Shown here one piece after another: positions 16,778-25,000 of a stretch of 64,000 bases of DNA (the stretch's first letter is position 1; the number at the start of each line of letters is the position of its first letter). The notes under the pieces were generated by a model. The model did not search any database. It was not told where the DNA came from and saw nothing but the letters and a program-made list of their open reading frames with translations. The translations under genes were made by a program, and so were the position numbers. Source of the stretch: an uncultured bacterium (GTDB lineage Bacteria; Bacillota; Clostridia; Oscillospirales; Ruminococcaceae); the NCBI GenBank assembly GCA_934875375.1, contig CAKXHL010000010.1, positions 1-64,000 on the forward strand, written 5' to 3'.

Positions 16778-17731
16778 CTAATTTTCTCCTTTTCCTGCAA
16801 GATAGAGGTGTTTGGCACAGGCAATATCCTCGATGGCAAGGCCCAGCGCGTCGAAAACCGTCACGTCCTGCGCCGATGTGCGGCCGGTAATCTCGCCGCA
16901 CAAAAGTTGCCCGATGGTGCCCAGCAGATGCTCTTTTTGAATCGCGCCTTCTGATAAAGGAATCAAATAGTCGCCGCTTTCTTTTTCCACCGATTCGATG
17001 CTGTCTCCATACAGGCGGCAGCGGGCGACTAAAGCAGAGTTTAATTCCCGGGTGGTTGCGGAACAGGCCCCCACCGCATTGATGTGAGCGCCCGGCTGAA
17101 CCCAGCCGCTTTCCAGAATTGGGGTGGGAGAGGGCGTCAGCGTGCAGATGATATCCGCATCGCGTGCCGCTTCCTCCGCGCTGGAGCAGATCCGAATCGG
17201 GCAGCCTGTGGATTTTGCCATTTCAGCGGCGAATTTTTGCGCGTTTTCCGGGCGTGTATCCCACACGGCGACATCTGTCAGCCGCCGAATCAGGGCAATA
17301 GCTTCCAGATGGGAGCGACCCTGTGCCCCTGCCCCCAGAAGGGCTAGGCGTCCGGCGCCGGGCTGGGCCAGCAGGTCGGTGGCTACAGCACTGACTGCGC
17401 CGGTGCGGATTTGAGTGATAGCATCGCCGTCGGCCATGAACTGTAAAGTGCCGTGCTGTGCGTCAAACAACAGAACGCTGCCCTGATGGGAGGGCAAGCC
17501 TACCTGATGGTTACCGGGAAAAACGGTGATGATCTTAGCGCCGAAATAGTTGCCTGTTCCCAGATGCGCAGGCATAAACCCAAACAGGTCGTTTCCCGGC
17601 AGGCGGGTGACTGTGCGGAGATACTGTTGGCCTTTTCCCTGGGCATGCTCCCGCAGAACAGTACGCATCAAACGGATGCAATCGGTCATGGAAAGGCTGT
17701 GCAGTACCTGCTGTTTGTCCATCTGTTCCAT
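16778..17731 (-). CDS. Ornithine cyclodeaminase/mu-crystallin family protein
   Basis: 317 residues with a C-terminal-half Rossmann fold (LALLGAGAQGRSHLEAI) and the family's HQGSVLLFD and ADGDAITQIRTGAVSAVA segments. Members use NAD(P)H and include ornithine cyclodeaminase, alanine dehydrogenase and amino-acid dehydrogenases for unusual residues; the sequence alone does not say which. AGGAGG lies 7 nt before the ATG at 17731. It is the first gene of a tight pair with an Asp/Glu racemase, which suggests a joint role in handling a D- or non-protein amino acid. Confidence 0.88.
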   Translation of the reverse strand: MEQMDKQQVLHSLSMTDCIRLMRTVLREHAQGKGQQYLRTVTRLPGNDLFGFMPAHLGTGNYFGAKIITVFPGNHQVGLPSHQGSVLLFDAQHGTLQFMADGDAITQIRTGAVSAVATDLLAQPGAGRLALLGAGAQGRSHLEAIALIRRLTDVAVWDTRPENAQKFAAEMAKSTGCPIRICSSAEEAARDADIICTLTPSPTPILESGWVQPGAHINAVGACSATTRELNSALVARCRLYGDSIESVEKESGDYLIPLSEGAIQKEHLLGTIGQLLCGEITGRTSAQDVTVFDALGLAIEDIACAKHLYLAGKGEN

Positions 17732-17951
17732 AGGGTTTCCTCCTTTTATATGGGCTTAGAGGCTGTCTTTTTTTATTTTACTCCCTTTGCTTTTTTGTGG
17801 CAAGGTGTGAAAGCGGCAGATTGATTTTTTTGCCTCCTTATAGTACCATGGAAAACGGCCGGCAGAAAGGATGATGGGGGAAACGCCGTGCGTGAATGCC
17901 GGGAGATGTTGTTGGTTCCCGTCCTTTTTGTTTTTAAGGGCGGTTGGACAA

Positions 17952-19084
17952 ATGAAAAAAGGTTTGTTGTCTCTTTTAGGCATCTTATGCGCGGTGATGC
18001 TTTCGGGCTGCTGGACCGGACCGCTTCCAGTGCGCTGGATCGCAGTGCGCCGGACAGCCCTGTTTCGACGGAAGAATTGTCCCAACGGCTGCCGGATGCA
18101 ATAAATATCACAAATTTTACTGCCTTTGACGAGTATTTTGTATTGGAGTACAAAAACGCAAAATCCGCCGGCTTTTCCCTGGGATGGATTGCGCGTCAGG
18201 AAGGAAAGGAATGCTACACGACAAAGTACGTCATCCCCTATCCTTTGGGGCAGATGGAACGGGCTACCTGCTTTGAAGCTTATGAAATAGAAGGGGAGGA
18301 TTTTCTTTTTACCTGTGCCGGGTTTTATAAAATGTCGAATAACACGGTGGAAGAAATTCGCTCTTTTCCCGCAGATCGCTATGCCAGCGTCCAGTACAGC
18401 CATTCGCTCCGTGCTTTTTATATATCGACCTGGAGGATAGAAGCTTATATTTGTCTAAGCTGGATGGGGAAACCCGGTGTATCTGCAAAGGGCAGGTGAT
18501 AGAAGAAGGTTCCTCCCTTGAGGGAAAGAACCCGTATGATCCAAAGCTGCTGGCATACCCAATGGAGGGCCGCCTGTCCGGACAGATGATTCTTTACTGG
18601 TACTTTCATGCGGATGGAAAACGAACCTTGCGGATCTGTGATTTGGAAGGAAACGTTTGTGTGAAATGGGCCCAAATGACCAAGAGTTTTTGCCTTTTGA
18701 CCCGGAATGGTGGGGAAGCGGCTTTGCCCGTGATGACGCTTTTCTCCTATGGCGGCTGGAAAGGGCGGCGAATGATAACGCTTATACCACCTTTTTACCA
18801 TATATGACCAGCAGGGCCATGCGGAAAAAAGCATGGAAATCCCCTATGCGGCAGACCCTTTTTCCCATTTGACACCGGGCCTTGCGCCGGGATGCTTTTA
18901 TACTGTCGGCGGTACCAGAAACCGGGAGACTGGCTGGCTCCAAAACTGCCTGCTTATCATCGATTTTGAGCGGGCAAGCTGCGAGGTGCTGGCACAGGAC
19001 ACCTTTCTTCTGCAAATCAAACCGGAAGAGGATGGCGTCTATTTTCTCAACGCTGACAAGGAGATCCGAAAAATTAGCCAATGA
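17952..19084 (+). pseudogene. Lipoprotein gene broken by four frameshifts
   Basis: The start (MKKGLLSLLGILCAVMLSGC) is a clear lipoprotein signal peptide with an LSGC lipobox. The coding signal then jumps frame four times, near 18014-18023, 18419-18425, 18658-18663 and 18800-18805, and ends at 19084. Each jump has the same sense, and at each a short tandem repeat is present: GACCG twice, TA repeats, TG repeats and TA repeats. Removing one repeat copy at each place gives one 373-codon frame (with joins such as GCWTASSALD, RAFYIDLEDR, NVCEMGPNDQ and LPYDQQGHAE). I do not recognise the protein family; its WW and acidic motifs suggest an extracytoplasmic beta-rich protein. No strong ribosome binding site is seen. 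Confidence 0.85.
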
Positions 19085-19167
19085 TCCGTTGGCGCCGGGC
19101 GGAATTTTTTTCGTTCCGTTTTTTCTGCCGGAGTCTGCCTTGTGTCATGTGAGAAAAAGAGTATCCC

Positions 19168-19196
19168 TTGATTTTTTTTGCCCGGCGCGCTACCAT
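19168..19196 (+). promoter_or_regulatory. Possible promoter of cinA
   Basis: TTGATT and TACCAT with a 17-nt spacer, 30 nt before the cinA start. It is a moderate match. Confidence 0.4.
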
Positions 19197-19226
19197 TAGA
19201 AAAAACGAAAACAGAGGGCGCAGTAT

Positions 19227-20480
19227 ATGACAGGCGAAATTTTGTGTGTCGGCACCGAGCTTCTGCTCGGTGATATTATCAATACCAACGCGGCTTTTTT
19301 GGCGCGGGAACTGGCGGCGCTGGGCATCAGCGTGTATCATCAGACGGTGGTGGGGGACAACGGAAACCGGCTTTGTGAGGCGGTAAAGCTGGCTCTTTCC
19401 CGCAGCGATTTGCTGGTTATGACCGGCGGGCTGGGGCCGACCTACGACGACATTACCAAAGAAACCGCCGCCGCAGCCTTGGGGAAAAGGCTGGTGTGGA
19501 ATCAGCAGGCCTATGACCGGATGGAGGCTTATTTCGCGCGCACCGGCCGGGTGATGAGCGAAAATAACCGTAAACAGGCCATGATGCCGGAGGGCGCCCT
19601 TGTGTTCCAGAACGAAAACGGTACGGCACCGGGTGCCGCCGTGGAATCCGATGGAAAGGTCATCGTGCTTTTGCCAGGCCCTCCCAGCGAGATGGAGCCG
19701 ATGTTTTGCGATCAGGTGCGGCCCTATCTGGAGGGGAAAACCGGGCAGATTTTCCTATCCCAAACCGTGCATCTGTTTGGAATCGGAGAATCGGCGGCAG
19801 AGGAAATCCTGCGCAGCTGGATGGAAGCTTCTAAAAATCCAACGGTTGCGCCCTATGCCAAAACGGGCGAGGTCCTTTTGCGGGTGACCGCCGCGGCACC
19901 GGACCGAAAGCAGGCGAGAAAGCTGCTGGAACCGGCAGTGCAGGAGATTCAAAAGCGGCTGGGCGCATACGTTTACGGTGTGGATGTCGGCACCTTGCAA
20001 AATGCGGTGGTGCTGGCGATGAAGCACAGGGGCCTGACCGTATCGACTGCCGAATCCTGTACCGGCGGCGGGGTGGCAAAGCGAATCACAGAAGTTTCGG
20101 GCGCCTCGGCGGTACTGCGGGCGGGAATCTGCACCTATACCAATGAGATGAAAACAGCGCTGCTGGGCGTAAAGGAAAAGACGTTGAAAAGCTATGGCGC
20201 AGTCTCTGCCCAAACAGCGTTGGAAATGGCAAGAGGGGTAAAGGCGCGCACCGGCTCGGATATCGGCGTGTCAGTTACCGGTGTGGCGGGACCTCAGCCG
20301 TCGGAAGAAAAGCCGGTGGGGCTGGTTTTTGTGTCGGTGTCCAGTCCGTGGCATGAGCAGACGATGCAGCTGCATTTGGCCAGAGGCAGCGGCAATGAGC
20401 GGGAGCGGGTACGATGCTTGGCGGAAAATCACGCGCTGTATGCAGTGCTGCAGGCGGCTCAAAAGGCGCCGCAGCGCTGA
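19227..20480 (+). CDS. cinA: CinA: competence/damage-inducible protein, nicotinamide nucleotide amidase
   Basis: 417 residues, full-length two-domain CinA. The N-terminal MoaB/MogA-like domain (VGTELLLGDIINTNA, MTGGLGPTYDDITKE) is linked to ADP-ribose pyrophosphatase activity in the family. The C-terminal domain (STAESCTGGGVAKRITEVSG, VTGVAGP) deamidates nicotinamide mononucleotide in pyridine nucleotide salvage. GAGGGC lies before the ATG at 19227. It starts a co-directional run with the MerR gene, 26 nt downstream. Confidence 0.95.
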   Translation: MTGEILCVGTELLLGDIINTNAAFLARELAALGISVYHQTVVGDNGNRLCEAVKLALSRSDLLVMTGGLGPTYDDITKETAAAALGKRLVWNQQAYDRMEAYFARTGRVMSENNRKQAMMPEGALVFQNENGTAPGAAVESDGKVIVLLPGPPSEMEPMFCDQVRPYLEGKTGQIFLSQTVHLFGIGESAAEEILRSWMEASKNPTVAPYAKTGEVLLRVTAAAPDRKQARKLLEPAVQEIQKRLGAYVYGVDVGTLQNAVVLAMKHRGLTVSTAESCTGGGVAKRITEVSGASAVLRAGICTYTNEMKTALLGVKEKTLKSYGAVSAQTALEMARGVKARTGSDIGVSVTGVAGPQPSEEKPVGLVFVSVSSPWHEQTMQLHLARGSGNERERVRCLAENHALYAVLQAAQKAPQR

Positions 20481-20506
20481 AGTATAGGCGCAGGAGGGAA
20501 AGCAGA

Positions 20507-21307
20507 ATGCGCAAAACTTATAAAATCGGCGAAGTGGCAAATATCCTGGGCGTTTCTGCCGATACGATCCGGTATTATGAGAAAGCAGGAATCGTATATT
20601 CCAAAAAGGACTCGTCCAACGGATACCGGTACTTTACCCCGGCGGATATCTACGCGCTGTTGGACGTATTGTTTTACCGCAGCATGGACATCCCAGTGGA
20701 GGAAGTACGCAATATCATGAATTCCTATCAGCACCGGGATGTGAAAAAATTGCTGGAGCAAAAGCAGGAACAGGTGCAGGCAAAGATACGGGAACAGCAG
20801 GTGCTGTTGGAACGTATCCGCGCCACCATCGAGGATTACCGGATCATGGAAGAAAACCTGGATGTATTTCAGGTGCGCCCCATGCCTTCGATGATTCTGT
20901 TTCATGAATCCCCGGCGGATAATCAGGCGTATTTTAACAATATGATCGAACAGGAAAACCAAAATCCGTCTCAAGCGGTGGGATCTTTGATTGAGTCAGG
21001 CTTTATTGTAGCCCGCGGCGGCAACGGGTGGGAAATGACCCGCCTGTTCACAGCAGCCCTGATGCCGGAGAAGCAGACAGGACGATTCCCGGAAAACGGC
21101 CGGCTGGTGAGCGCGCCCAAAGCGGTTTACACCGTATTGCGTTCCCCTTGGGGCATTCGCATGGAGCAGATGCTCGCGCCTGCGTTGGATTATGCTGCGG
21201 GGCAGGGTCTTTCGGTCAAGGACGAGATTTTCGGACTGTGGATTTTTACCGATTACAGCCAGCCGAGGCCGATGGATTATGTGGCTTTATATCTGCCGGT
21301 GGATTAA
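20507..21307 (+). CDS. MerR-family regulator with C-terminal ligand-binding-like domain
   Basis: 266 residues. The N-terminal MerR winged helix (YKIGEVANILGVSADTIRYY EKAG, residues 4-27) is followed by a coiled-coil dimerisation helix (about 80-120, rich in Glu/Gln/Lys). A C-terminal domain of about 140 residues resembles the effector-binding part of multidrug-sensing MerR proteins but shows no metal-binding cysteines. The ATG at 20507 follows AGGAGGG. No efflux pump is adjacent, so the target is unknown. Confidence 0.88.
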   Translation: MRKTYKIGEVANILGVSADTIRYYEKAGIVYSKKDSSNGYRYFTPADIYALLDVLFYRSMDIPVEEVRNIMNSYQHRDVKKLLEQKQEQVQAKIREQQVLLERIRATIEDYRIMEENLDVFQVRPMPSMILFHESPADNQAYFNNMIEQENQNPSQAVGSLIESGFIVARGGNGWEMTRLFTAALMPEKQTGRFPENGRLVSAPKAVYTVLRSPWGIRMEQMLAPALDYAAGQGLSVKDEIFGLWIFTDYSQPRPMDYVALYLPVD

Positions 21308-21421
21308 CGCAAGAGCCTTTGTTTCTTGACATCATAAAGGGAAAAGGATAAGATAAAAGAGGTAAAAATTTGTTTTTTATGTTCCAATCCATAGAAATGG
21401 GAAAAAGAAGGGATGTTTATG

Positions 21422-21802
21422 ATGAAACAGATTATTGCAACCAATAAAGCGCCTGGGGCCATCGGCCCTTACTCTCAGGGAACCAGCTGTGATCAACTGG
21501 TCTTTACTTCCGGCCAGCTGGGAATCAATCCCGCAACCGGTAAGCTGGCGGGTCAGTCGGTAGAAGAGCAGACGATGCAGGCACTGAAAAATCTGGGCGA
21601 GGTGCTCAAAGAGGGCGGCGCAGATTATGATACCGTGTTGAAGACAACGGTGTATCTGCAGAATATGAGCGATTTTGCATCGGTCAATTCTATTTATGCT
21701 ACCTACTTTAAAACGGACTGCCCGGCCAGAAGCTGCTTTGCAGTAGGGGCTTTGCCTATGGGCGGCCTGGTGGAGATCGAAGCGATTGCGCTGAAGAAAT
21801 AA
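21422..21802 (+). CDS. ridA: RidA family reactive intermediate deaminase
   Basis: 126 residues. The whole protein is a single RidA (YjgF/YER057c/UK114) domain: NKAPGAIGPYSQG at the start, FTSGQLGINPATG in the middle, and RSCFAVGALPMGGLVEIEAIA at the end with the conserved Arg of the active site. It hydrolyses 2-aminoacrylate and related enamines released by PLP enzymes. AGAAGGGA precedes three close ATGs (21413, 21419, 21422); 21422 gives the usual family start. A strong terminator follows. Confidence 0.95.
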   Translation: MKQIIATNKAPGAIGPYSQGTSCDQLVFTSGQLGINPATGKLAGQSVEEQTMQALKNLGEVLKEGGADYDTVLKTTVYLQNMSDFASVNSIYATYFKTDCPARSCFAVGALPMGGLVEIEAIALKK

Positions 21803-21816
21803 GGTTTGCATTGCAG

Positions 21817-21856
21817 AAAAAGGATTTGCGGGGATTTTCCGCAAATCCTTTTTTCT
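21817..21856 (+). terminator. Terminator after ridA
   Basis: A perfect stem of AAAAAGGATTTGCGG and its complement with a 7-nt loop, followed by T residues. Confidence 0.9.
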
Positions 21857-21879
21857 TATCGCTTTCCCGGTTTCTTTCC

Positions 21880-21908
21880 TTGTACCGCCGTGAAAAAAAG
21901 TGTATAAT
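21880..21908 (+). promoter_or_regulatory. Promoter of lepB-iadA
   Basis: TTGTAC and TATAAT with a 17-nt spacer, about 155 nt before the lepB start. Confidence 0.65.
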
Positions 21909-22066
21909 AATGGCTGCTGAAGGTTTTCGGCCTTTTTGCAGGGGCAGACCGCTATCTCAATTGAGGATTGGCGGATCTGCAGCTTTCAAAATTTTCGATA
22001 ATCAAAAAATGACTGCTGCGGCGCAGAATGAGGCGGGCGGCGCTTAGAAAGGAAGAATGCGGACAA

Positions 22067-22585
22067 GTGGGTACTTGGAAGAAGTTTTTAAAAGAATGGG
22101 TCCTGCCTCTGGGAGCGGAGGTGTTTGTCATTGTATTTTTATTAAAGGTTGTTTTTATGCTGGTATTGGTGCCCTCTGGCTCCATGCTGCCGACCATTCA
22201 GAAAAACAGTGTGCTGTTTTGTACTTATATCCATGATGTGAGCAAGGTCGAACGGGGGCAGATTTTGGTCTTTGAATCGGACGAACTGGGAAAAATCCTG
22301 ATCAAGCGCTTGATCGGGCTGCCCGGTGAAACGGTGTCGATCCGCGAGGACGGAAGTATTACGGTGGACGGGCAGGTGCTGGACGAATCTTATGTGGTGT
22401 ATCCGCAGATGGGGGAAGAAATGGAATTTGAAGTTCCGCAGGGGCAGTATCTGTTTTTAGGAGACAACCGAGCCGGTTCAGAAGATGCCCGTTATTGGGA
22501 CGAACCGTTTATTGCGGCAGAAAAAATCAAGGCCAGAGCCAGATTTACTTTATGGCCGTTTCAAAATTTTGGCGGATTACGATAG
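22067..22585 (+). CDS. lepB: Signal peptidase I
   Basis: 172 residues, type I signal peptidase of the Gram-positive kind with one N-terminal membrane helix (about 13-35). The Ser/Lys dyad is S39 in PSGSMLPT and K80 in LIKRLIGLPGE; the GDNRAGSEDARYW box is present. It cleaves signal peptides of exported proteins on the outer side of the membrane. I prefer the GTG at 22067 (MGTWKKFLKEW) because GGAAG lies 11 nt upstream and the length then fits; an ATG at 22028 has no ribosome binding site. Confidence 0.93.
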   Translation: MGTWKKFLKEWVLPLGAEVFVIVFLLKVVFMLVLVPSGSMLPTIQKNSVLFCTYIHDVSKVERGQILVFESDELGKILIKRLIGLPGETVSIREDGSITVDGQVLDESYVVYPQMGEEMEFEVPQGQYLFLGDNRAGSEDARYWDEPFIAAEKIKARARFTLWPFQNFGGLR

Positions 22586-22603
22586 AAAGGAAAGGCGAGC
22601 AAT

Positions 22604-23740
22604 ATGTTTTTATGTGTGAAGAATGCGGATGTTTACAGTCCGGGCCACCTGGGCAAAAGGGATATTTTGATCTGCAACGACAGGATTATTGCCATAGAGC
22701 CACAGATGGAAGCGCTGCCCCAGGGATGCCGGGTTTTGGACGCTGCCGGCCGCCGGGTAATCCCCGGGCTGATCGACCAGCATGTGCATATTACAGGCGG
22801 GGGAGGGGAGAGTGGTTTTACCAGCCGTGTGCCGGAGCTTCGCTTTTCCGACAGCGTAAAAGCGGGCGTTACTACGCTGGTGGGACTTTTGGGGACGGAT
22901 TCCCGGACCCGCAGTGTGCAGAACCTGCTGGCAAAGACCAAAGCCCTTAACGAAGAGGGAATCACCGCTTACTGTCTGACCGGCGCGTATGAAATCCCCT
23001 CCCCGACGTTGACCGGATCGGTGGGAGATGACATCATGTTTTTGCAGGAAGTCATTGGGGTAAAGGTGGCCATCTCGGATCACCGCAGTTCCAACCTGAC
23101 CAAGGAAGAGATGATTAAGCTGGCCAGCGAAGCTAGAATCGCCGGTCTTTTGAGCAAAAAGCCCGGCGTGGTCCATATGCACACCGGCGTAGGCCGTCAA
23201 GGCTTAAAAATGATCATTGACATTGTGAAAACCACCGATATTCCGATTCAGCATTTTCGTCCCACCCATATGCGCAAGATACTGGAGGACGATGTGGTTG
23301 AATTCACCAGGCTGGGCGGTTACGCGGATTATACCAGCAGCGAGGAGCCGGATCCCAAATCTCAGGAGATCCTGGATGTGTTGGCCCGCGGCGTTCCTCA
23401 GGACCATTTAACCATCAGTTCCGATTCCAACGGCAGTATACCCAAATGGGGACCGAATAAAGAGCTGATCGGCATTACTTATGCAAAGATGACCAGCCTG
23501 TTCGGCCAGATTCAGTCCCTTGTGAAAAAGGGGTTGCCCTTGGAGCAGGCACTTTGCTTTGTAACGCAGAATGTGGCGCAGGCGCTGGAGCTTTATCCCC
23601 GCAAGGGCTGTTTGGCGCCGGAGAGCGACGCGGATTTGGTCGTAATCGGCCCGGAAATGGAGATTCAGACGGTGGTAGCCAAAGGACAGGTGCTGATGGA
23701 AGAAGGAGAAGTGCTCAAAAAAGGCCTGTTTGAAGATTAG
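22604..23740 (+). CDS. iadA: Isoaspartyl dipeptidase (beta-aspartyl peptidase)
   Basis: 378 residues, amidohydrolase-fold metallopeptidase that cleaves beta-aspartyl dipeptides left from damaged proteins. Metal-binding HVHITGGGGE near residue 61, the YEIPSPTLTGSV segment and later VVHMHTGVG and QHFRPTHM histidine motifs match IadA. The aspartate SSDSNGS completes the site. GAAAGGAAAGG precedes the ATG at 22604, 18 nt after lepB, so the two are co-transcribed. Confidence 0.94.
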   Translation: MFLCVKNADVYSPGHLGKRDILICNDRIIAIEPQMEALPQGCRVLDAAGRRVIPGLIDQHVHITGGGGESGFTSRVPELRFSDSVKAGVTTLVGLLGTDSRTRSVQNLLAKTKALNEEGITAYCLTGAYEIPSPTLTGSVGDDIMFLQEVIGVKVAISDHRSSNLTKEEMIKLASEARIAGLLSKKPGVVHMHTGVGRQGLKMIIDIVKTTDIPIQHFRPTHMRKILEDDVVEFTRLGGYADYTSSEEPDPKSQEILDVLARGVPQDHLTISSDSNGSIPKWGPNKELIGITYAKMTSLFGQIQSLVKKGLPLEQALCFVTQNVAQALELYPRKGCLAPESDADLVVIGPEMEIQTVVAKGQVLMEEGEVLKKGLFED

Positions 23741-23769
23741 TTGACAGCTCGAAAATGAAAGGCTACAAT
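23741..23769 (+). promoter_or_regulatory. Promoter of the mrp-like gene
   Basis: TTGACA begins immediately after the iadA stop; TACAAT follows a 17-nt spacer. This is one of the best promoter matches in the window. Confidence 0.8.
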
Positions 23770-23804
23770 ATGACTTGTTAGTAAATGTTTAGGAGTTGAA
23801 TGTT

Positions 23805-24710
23805 TTGGCTGAAAATTATAATCACGACTGCGCGTCCTGCGGCGAAGAGTGCGCCTCCCGGGAAGTGCCGGAAAACTGCACCCATGACTGCAGTACCTGT
23901 GGGGAAAATTGCCCTTCCAAGACAAAAAGCCTGAAGGATTTTTTAGAAGCACCCCATGAGATGAGTTCGGTCCGCAAGATCATTGCGGTGGCCAGCGGCA
24001 AGGGCGGCGTGGGAAAATCCCTTGTGACCTCCTTGCTGGCGGTTTCCATGAGCCGCCTGGGCTACCGGGTTGGTATTCTGGACTCGGATATTACCGGTCC
24101 GTCTATTCCCCGCGCGTTCGGGGTGCATGACCGGGCCATGTCCGATGAAGCGGGTATTTATCCTGCGGAAACGCGAACCGGTATCCATGTGATTTCTGCC
24201 AATATGCTGCTGGAGGAGGAAACTGCCCCGGTGATCTGGCGCGGTCCCATGATTGCCGGCGTGGTCAAGCAGTTCTGGACCGATGTGATCTGGAATGACA
24301 TTGATTTTCTGTTTGTGGACATGCCTCCGGGAACTGGCGACGTGCCGATCACGGTGTTCCAGTCCATTCCTGTGGATGGCGTGGTGGTTGTGGCATCTCC
24401 TCAGGAACTGGTTGGCATGGTGGTGGAAAAGGCGCTGAATATGACCAATGCCATGCAGGTCAATGTGATCGGGTTGGTAGAAAATATGAGCTATGTGGAA
24501 TGCCCGGACTGCCATAAAAAGATCAAAATTTTTGGTGAGAGCCATATCGACCGGATTGGCGAGGAATTTAATCTCCCGGTACTGGCAAAAATGCCGATTG
24601 ATCCGCAGCTGGCCCAGCTGTGCGACGAGGGAGAGATTGAAAAAGCGCAAGCGGATTATCTGACTGAAGCGTGTCAGAAAATCGTGGAATACTGCGACAA
24701 AGAGGATTGA
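23805..24710 (+). CDS. Mrp/NBP35-family Fe-S cluster carrier ATPase with Cys-rich N-terminus
   Basis: 301 residues. Deviant Walker A ASGKGGVGKS near residue 58, then DMPPGTGD and VEKALNMTNAMQVNVIG, all typical of the ApbC/Mrp/NBP35 ATPases that assemble and pass on Fe-S clusters. The bridging CPDC pair lies near the C-terminus. The first 45 residues carry two similar Cys motifs (HDCASCGEEC and HDCSTCGENC), recalling the N-terminal cluster site of NBP35. The start is a TTG at 23805, with AGGAG 9 nt upstream; an earlier in-frame TTG at 23796 touches that site. Confidence 0.9.
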   Translation: MAENYNHDCASCGEECASREVPENCTHDCSTCGENCPSKTKSLKDFLEAPHEMSSVRKIIAVASGKGGVGKSLVTSLLAVSMSRLGYRVGILDSDITGPSIPRAFGVHDRAMSDEAGIYPAETRTGIHVISANMLLEEETAPVIWRGPMIAGVVKQFWTDVIWNDIDFLFVDMPPGTGDVPITVFQSIPVDGVVVVASPQELVGMVVEKALNMTNAMQVNVIGLVENMSYVECPDCHKKIKIFGESHIDRIGEEFNLPVLAKMPIDPQLAQLCDEGEIEKAQADYLTEACQKIVEYCDKED

Positions 24711-24726
24711 TTTTTCTTTTGTCCCA

Positions 24727-24757
24727 ATACCGGCAGCGGTGCTGCCGGTATTTTATT
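24727..24757 (+). terminator. Terminator after the mrp-like gene
   Basis: Perfect 11-bp stem (ATACCGGCAGC arms, 24727-24737 and 24741-24751) with a 3-nt loop, then T-rich sequence. Confidence 0.88.
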
Positions 24758-24824
24758 TTGCCGGATAAAAAAGGCTTTCTCCTGGCATGGTTTCCGGATA
24801 TCCCGAGATTTTTTCTATTTTTTC

Positions 24825-24853
24825 TTGGCATTTTTTTCAGTTAATGATACAAT
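24825..24853 (+). promoter_or_regulatory. Promoter of the sortase gene
   Basis: TTGGCA and TACAAT separated by 17 nt. The transcript would have a leader of about 140 nt. Confidence 0.65.
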
Positions 24854-25000
24854 GGTAAAAGATGTGCCGCAGTCATGAAAAAATAGTGACAAAACGGTGA
24901 AAATCTGATGGCCTTTGCAACAAATCGACTTTTCGCAGGTACTTATTATGCAGGACTTATGCAAAGGCATAGGAAAATACACAAAAAAGGGGACGCAGAT

